44,885 bases of DNA from Candidatus Bathyarchaeota archaeon (lineage in GTDB: Archaea > Thermoproteota > Bathyarchaeia > Bathyarchaeales > Bathycorpusculaceae): assembly GCA_003164295.1 (NCBI GenBank), contig PLTA01000051.1, positions 1-44,885 on the forward strand. Direction: 5' to 3'. Numbering within the stretch: position 1 is the stretch's first letter; the number at the start of each line of letters is the position of its first letter. The position numbers and the translations under genes were made by a program. The notes under the pieces are model-generated. The model ran no database searches, had not been told where the DNA came from, and saw only the letters and a list, made by a program, of their open reading frames with translations. Below, in pieces: positions 41,399 through 44,885 of this stretch.

Positions 41399-41527
41399 AT
41401 GGGAATTGCAGTCCCAAAAGTAATTGAAGCAAGCGTGGTCAACATCTTTATTGCAGTGGTCTTACCGGCTGAGTTGAAAGCCAAATGGCACCTAAACGAT
41501 ACAATTATTAATACTTCCAAAGAATAA
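41399..41527 (+). CDS. Possible 42-residue membrane microprotein
   Basis: ATG 41399 opens MGIAVPKVIEASVVNIFIAVV, with one hydrophobic helix and then a charged tail (LPAELKAKWHLNDTIINTSKE). No Shine-Dalgarno is evident. The hydrophobic stretch and charged end are compatible with a single-span protein, but chance is possible. A hairpin follows directly after its stop. Confidence 0.25.
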   Translation: MGIAVPKVIEASVVNIFIAVVLPAELKAKWHLNDTIINTSKE

Positions 41528-41528
41528 C

Positions 41529-41557
41529 CCAAGACGCGAGGAAAGGTCTCGCCTTGG
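41529..41557. terminator. Inverted repeat between convergent units
   Basis: CCAAG and GCGAG (41529-41540) pair with CTCGC and CTTGG (41548-41557) around a 7-base loop, with a one-base bulge. It is placed where plus- and minus-strand transcripts meet and could terminate either. Confidence 0.4.
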
Positions 41558-41732
41558 ATCTGTTAACAAAATCTTTTTCGATTGCTTTACTGTTTGCTGC
41601 AACCGGATCCATATTGAACGGGTTTCAGTCGAACCCAAGCGATTCTAGCCATTTGACGATTTAATTCAGCCTGCACTTTTTCCATTTTCCGCGCGTGGAA
41701 TATGTTGGATTGTATTTCAAACAAAATTAGTG

Positions 41733-41954
41733 TTATGATTTTTCTTTTGCAGCTGTTTCTTCTTCCCAAACTACTCCGATCTCTTGTTTGTTAAAAAGTT
41801 CCTCAACTATTCTCTTGCGGTCCGAGTCATGAGCCAATCCCGGAAAGATTACTCCTGGACATACATCCTTTTGTAAGTCTAACTGTGATTCAATGTAATC
41901 CCAGATCTGGCGCGCTTGACGATTAACGTTTCTGCGAATGGCATCTAATTTCAT
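41733..41954 (-). CDS. Small uncharacterised protein downstream of the sensor kinase
   Basis: This 73-residue frame (MKLDAIRRNVNRQARQIWDYIE, then LQKDVCPGVIFPGLAHDSDRKRIVEELF) begins 39 bp after the kinase stop on the same strand, so it is probably co-transcribed. The first half is an amphipathic basic helix and the middle has one Cys-Pro pair. No family is recognised. It might be a regulator or partner of the kinase system, a guess based only on position. Confidence 0.45.
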   Translation of the reverse strand: MKLDAIRRNVNRQARQIWDYIESQLDLQKDVCPGVIFPGLAHDSDRKRIVEELFNKQEIGVVWEEETAAKEKS

Positions 41955-41993
41955 TCTAGCCCATTTTGAATAAGCTTTCTTCGCTGATACCGT

Positions 41994-43046
41994 TTAGCTC
42001 TTGGGGGAGGGAAAACGTACAATGAAAGTGGTTCCTTTATCCTCTTGACTCTCAAAAGAAACTGTACCACCCAGAGCCTCAGTCATTCGTTTAATTACTG
42101 GCAAACCGAAGCCTTGACCTTTCGCTTTAGTAATGAACATCGGAGTAAACATTTTACTCTTCACCTTTTCAGGTATACCGACTCCCATATCCTCTACGGT
42201 TATGACAACATCGCCAATTTTCTTGTCTTTTCCTACACGAATGGTTAGTTTACCGCCTTGGGGCATCGCTTGAACAGCATTATTCACAAGATTAACCATT
42301 ATACGATTAATGAAAGTGGAATCAGCCAAAATTACTCTAACATCACTTTCAACTTTGACGGTTACCTCAACATTCTTTGGCAAACCGTTCTTTTTTAATA
42401 AATCATCAATGATAAGTTTAAGGTCAGAAACTTCATTGCGGGGATTGAGCGGCCTTGCAAAATCTTGAAGATCAGCAACAATTTTGTTAATGTAATCAAC
42501 GTTCTTCTCAATTTCCTGCAGGCTCTCTACTACACTCTTTTTCTCTGCACTCTCAGGCAACGAAGACAAATCTGTTTTAGCTAAGAAAACATCGCCAGTT
42601 ATAGCCTGAAGTGGGTTACGGAGGTCATGTCCAACCATGCCTGCAGTAGCGCCTATTGTAGCTAAACGCTCAGCATCCTTCAACTGCTCAGCTCTTTTGT
42701 TAGCAAGCTCCTCCATCTGATTAGCATACTCCTCAACTCGAACAGCAGACTCCTCAAGCTTAACCTGCAACTGCATCCTATCAGTAATATCTACATTAGA
42801 CTCCAACATCTCCACAATTTTGCCGTCCGAGCCAAATTTGGCTAACCAATAACTCTGCACAACCACAGAATCTCCATTTTTGCATGTGTGGACGGTTTCG
42901 CCCGACCACTTGCCACCCAACTTAAGCTTGTTAAGAATCTCTTCAATCGGTTGAGGGAATTTCGTTTTTAATAATACGTTGATATCCTGTCCGATGGCTT
43001 CGCCTTTCGTCCAACCGTACAATTTCTCTGCGCCCTTACTCCACAA
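41994..43046 (-). CDS. Sensor histidine kinase, C-terminal part (PAS-HisKA-HATPase) split by a frameshift
   Basis: This is the catalytic part of the kinase whose sensory part is at 42968-44285. It starts in the middle of a PAS domain (WSKGAEKLYGWTKGEAIGQDINVLL), then has a coiled coil, HisKA with the phosphorylated His in GATAGMVGHDLRNPLQ, and the ATP-binding domain: NLVNNAVQAM (N box), VEDMGVGIPEKV (G1) and GQGFGLPVIKRM (G2). All motifs are intact. The true upstream frame reads VRKLEGTITLWSKG and would join the preceding reading frame (DLSPDAI) if one base were added near 43076. A stand-alone translation from 43046 is unlikely to be the native product. Confidence 0.85.
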   Translation of the reverse strand: MWSKGAEKLYGWTKGEAIGQDINVLLKTKFPQPIEEILNKLKLGGKWSGETVHTCKNGDSVVVQSYWLAKFGSDGKIVEMLESNVDITDRMQLQVKLEESAVRVEEYANQMEELANKRAEQLKDAERLATIGATAGMVGHDLRNPLQAITGDVFLAKTDLSSLPESAEKKSVVESLQEIEKNVDYINKIVADLQDFARPLNPRNEVSDLKLIIDDLLKKNGLPKNVEVTVKVESDVRVILADSTFINRIMVNLVNNAVQAMPQGGKLTIRVGKDKKIGDVVITVEDMGVGIPEKVKSKMFTPMFITKAKGQGFGLPVIKRMTEALGGTVSFESQEDKGTTFIVRFPSPKS

Positions 43047-44285
43047 AGTAATAGTGCCCTCAAGCTTCCTAACAATATAGCATCAGGACTAAGGTCAATT
43101 AGCTCAGCTTGCCTTGCAACGGCTTTCTCCGCTTTCTTTCGTTCAGTAATATTGGAATTTAAGATTGCAACGTGGTTTGCCGTATCCGCTCTCCAAGCAT
43201 AAACTTCATAGTAACGATCATGCAGCTGAACATAATTCTCGTAGTGAACAAATTCTCCAGTTTTTGCCACCTTATCGTATAATTGATACCAGTAGTTCTC
43301 TACAGCTCCAAACGATTCCCGGGTAGGTTTACCTATAATTTGCTCTCTGCTCCTATTCACTAGCTTTGCATAAGCATCATTGATTTCAAGAAAGCGAAGA
43401 TCAACAGCTACATTGTTCTCATCGCGAACTATCTCAACAAGACAAAACCCTTCAGGAATAGAATTGAAAAGTAAACTATAACGTTGCTCACTTTCCCGCA
43501 TCGCTTCTTCAACTTTCCTGCGTTCAGCTATTTCTCTCTCCAAGTCAACTTTGGAGGCAGTTACAGTTTTCAGGTTAGCCGTCATCTGGTTGAAGGAACG
43601 GAATAATTCACCTATCTCATCATTACTGTTAGATCTAACTAAGTAGGCAAGATTGCCTGAACCAATTATTTTTGTATCATCTTGCAACTTTGCTATTGAT
43701 CTAAATGTGCGCCTGAAAACAATGAAATAAACCATAACAAAATACGCTCCCAACGCGCCTAGCAGGGCAAAAATAAGGATATCGTTTGTTTGTTTAATCT
43801 GATCAGCTTGATTTGCAAAAGAATTTGATAAAACAGAAGCGTCGAAAGCAATCGCTTGATTTTGCACATTCAATCGACTAGAAGCCGTCTGGAATGCTGG
43901 AAAACCGAATACGCTCTCATTCTGGGGAATACTCTGAAAAATTGATACTGAACTATTGAACACTAACGCTAAACGCTGCAGATCCCCTTCAACTGCTTGG
44001 ATTTGAGCCGCCTGTTGGAGATCGCTCGAAGTTAAATTTGAAATTTCTTCTTGAAGGGTGGAAAACTGGGATTGCCAGGAGTTCAATTGAGCATTTTGTT
44101 GATAAAGAAAATAATCATTCGAATTATATACAAGGTTACTAGCGCCTGTATTGATATCATTAGCCGTTTTTTCCTCATTATTTATCTGTGTTACCTGTTG
44201 ATTTGTAATAACAATCGACGCAGAAATAATTAGTAAAACTATCGAAGACAATGATGCTCAGGATCAACTGGCTTTTTAACTTCAT
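42968..44285 (-). CDS. Sensor histidine kinase, N-terminal sensory part (TM-HAMP-PAS) with frameshifts
   Basis: The full protein would start at ATG 44285, preceded by GGAG (44293-44296): MKLKSQLILSIIVF. A one-base shift or two-base loss near 44250 is needed to continue as IVLLIISASIVITNQQ, the first membrane helix. Next come an extracellular four-helix sensor (GASNLVYNSNDYFLYQQN), a second membrane helix (ILIFALLGALGAYFVMVYFIVF), a HAMP domain with DEIGELFRSFNQM, a PAS domain (SLLFNSIPEGFCLVEI) and the start of a second PAS (AELIDLSPDAIL). At about 43076 the frame is lost again and ends at 42968. This suggests two base errors or a pseudogene. It lies 11 bp after a substrate-binding protein gene, suggesting that the kinase responds to that ligand. 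Confidence 0.8.
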
Positions 44286-44296
44286 TTTGTTTCTCC

Positions 44297-44885
44297 TTAG
44301 CCTGCAATGTTTACCGCTTCAGGATTTACCGCCTCAAGGCCAGTTACGTAGATGTAATTTTGGAAATTTGGAATAGCTGTTGAATTGGTTAAATTGTTTT
44401 GTATTAACCATTGCGCTTCATCCTGCATGGACGCGATAAGGGATTGATCAAGCGATAGTGAAAACTGGTGATCAGACCATATCTCTGCCCCTAAAGTGCC
44501 CGTGACATTGAGTTGTTTTTGGACAATAGCTTCGGCTTTAGAAGGATTGTTGACTAAGTAAGTCTCGGCTTGATTTAATGCCTTTAAGAACCTTTTAACA
44601 AGTTCTGGATTTGCAGTAATCCAATTGTTTTGACATGAAAGAACCACATCCAACTGTTGACCGTTTTGCACCGACCCTTCAATAATATCAGTGGGCAGTT
44701 GATCCTCAATTGGGGCAAGATATGATTTGGTAGTGATAATGGCATCGACAGTTCCGTTCACTATTGCATTTACATAGTCTGCCGGTGCAAGGTTCACAAG
44801 GGTTACATTTTGGCTGTTTATTTTGTTTAGTTCAAGGAATCTGCTGAGGTAGAATTGAGAAATTATTTGAAAAGTCAACCCATAG
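44297..44885 (-). CDS. NMT1/THI5-like substrate-binding protein (N-terminus beyond the window)
   Basis: This is the C-terminal 195 residues of a periplasmic-type binding protein of the SsuA/THI5/NMT1 group, open to the edge of the window. It reads GLTFQIISQFYLSRFLELNKIN, VNLAPADYVNAIVNGTVDAIITTKSYLAPIE, and PELVKRFLKALNQAETYLVNNPSKAEAIV. These proteins bind sulfonates, nitrate, taurine or pyrimidine precursors. The kinase gene begins 11 bp later, so the binding protein probably supplies an input signal to it rather than to an ABC permease, which is not seen here. The end (YVTGLEAVNPEAVNIAG) is complete. Confidence 0.85.
   Translation of the reverse strand, partial: YGLTFQIISQFYLSRFLELNKINSQNVTLVNLAPADYVNAIVNGTVDAIITTKSYLAPIEDQLPTDIIEGSVQNGQQLDVVLSCQNNWITANPELVKRFLKALNQAETYLVNNPSKAEAIVQKQLNVTGTLGAEIWSDHQFSLSLDQSLIASMQDEAQWLIQNNLTNSTAIPNFQNYIYVTGLEAVNPEAVNIAG

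Larger units (their letters stand above)
41175..41732. other. 558-bp region without a firm gene
   Basis: It holds one weak microORF (41399-41527) and a strong inverted repeat (41529-41557), both listed separately. The rest, including a frame on the minus strand over 41587-41769, is not convincing as coding. Confidence 0.4.

Noticed and set aside
41587..41769. Minus-strand 60-codon frame after the kinase-linked small gene
   Set aside because: Overlaps the better 73-residue frame, no start signal and nondescript composition.

Overview
This window looks archaeal, most likely from a Bathyarchaeia-like member of the Thermoproteota; that lineage is my inference. The archaeal evidence is an RNA polymerase subunit H (Rpo5), an Orc1/Cdc6 initiator, NucS, an Lhr-type helicase, a thiolase/DUF35 pair, pyruvoyl-dependent arginine decarboxylase, FilR1-like and HTH_45-type regulators, VPEF-type C-terminal surface anchors, TATA boxes about 25 bp upstream of leaderless starts, and many TTG/GTG starts.

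Layout. 1-3.6 kb: a cut-off DUF362 gene, tRNA-Lys(CTT), two tandem paralogues of an unrecognised family, and a TMEM175-type channel gene with a broken start. 3.8-4.4 kb: an unusually long Rpo5. 4.5-8.1 kb: a tungstate operon (tupA-tupB-tupC-modE) with a ModE-like palindrome over the tupA TATA box. 8.1-10.2 kb: a small HTH protein, a zinc dehydrogenase and a HAD phosphatase. 10.2-15.9 kb: a 1895-residue DUF4011-helicase-nuclease of defence type. 16-18.8 kb: a DUF1638 protein, a strong candidate for an independently transcribed structured ncRNA, the DUF35/thiolase pair and a start-less Cys-rich microprotein. 18.9-22.6 kb: an Lhr helicase whose last 38 bp are repeated on the far side of a vapBC toxin-antitoxin pair. 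22.6-27.3 kb: amino-acid permease, second HAD, decayed regulator, phosphodiesterase and a large PQQ beta-propeller surface protein. 27.5-31.1 kb: a five-gene operon orc1/cdc6-HTH-moaC-moaB-moaA. 31.4-36.3 kb: arginine decarboxylase, a membrane protein with a frameshift, NucS, a methyltransferase, and a YVTN-type surface protein with an in-frame stop. 36.5-44.9 kb: SRPBCC and DUF1801 proteins, FilR1-like regulator, two flavodoxin-like reductases, a membrane protein, and a sensor kinase paired with a substrate-binding protein.

How the genes fit together. The tup/modE operon and moaCBA form one functional theme: uptake of tungstate or molybdate and synthesis of pterin cofactor for tungsten or molybdenum enzymes. 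The most interesting points are the eukaryote-like N-terminal region on Rpo5, the replication initiator at the head of a cofactor operon, the new ncRNA, and the repeat-flanked vapBC cassette. Several genes (TMEM175, the 32.5 kb membrane protein, SRPBCC, the kinase twice) are broken by one- or two-base changes, often in homopolymers. This suggests consensus sequence errors, alongside a few genuinely decayed genes.
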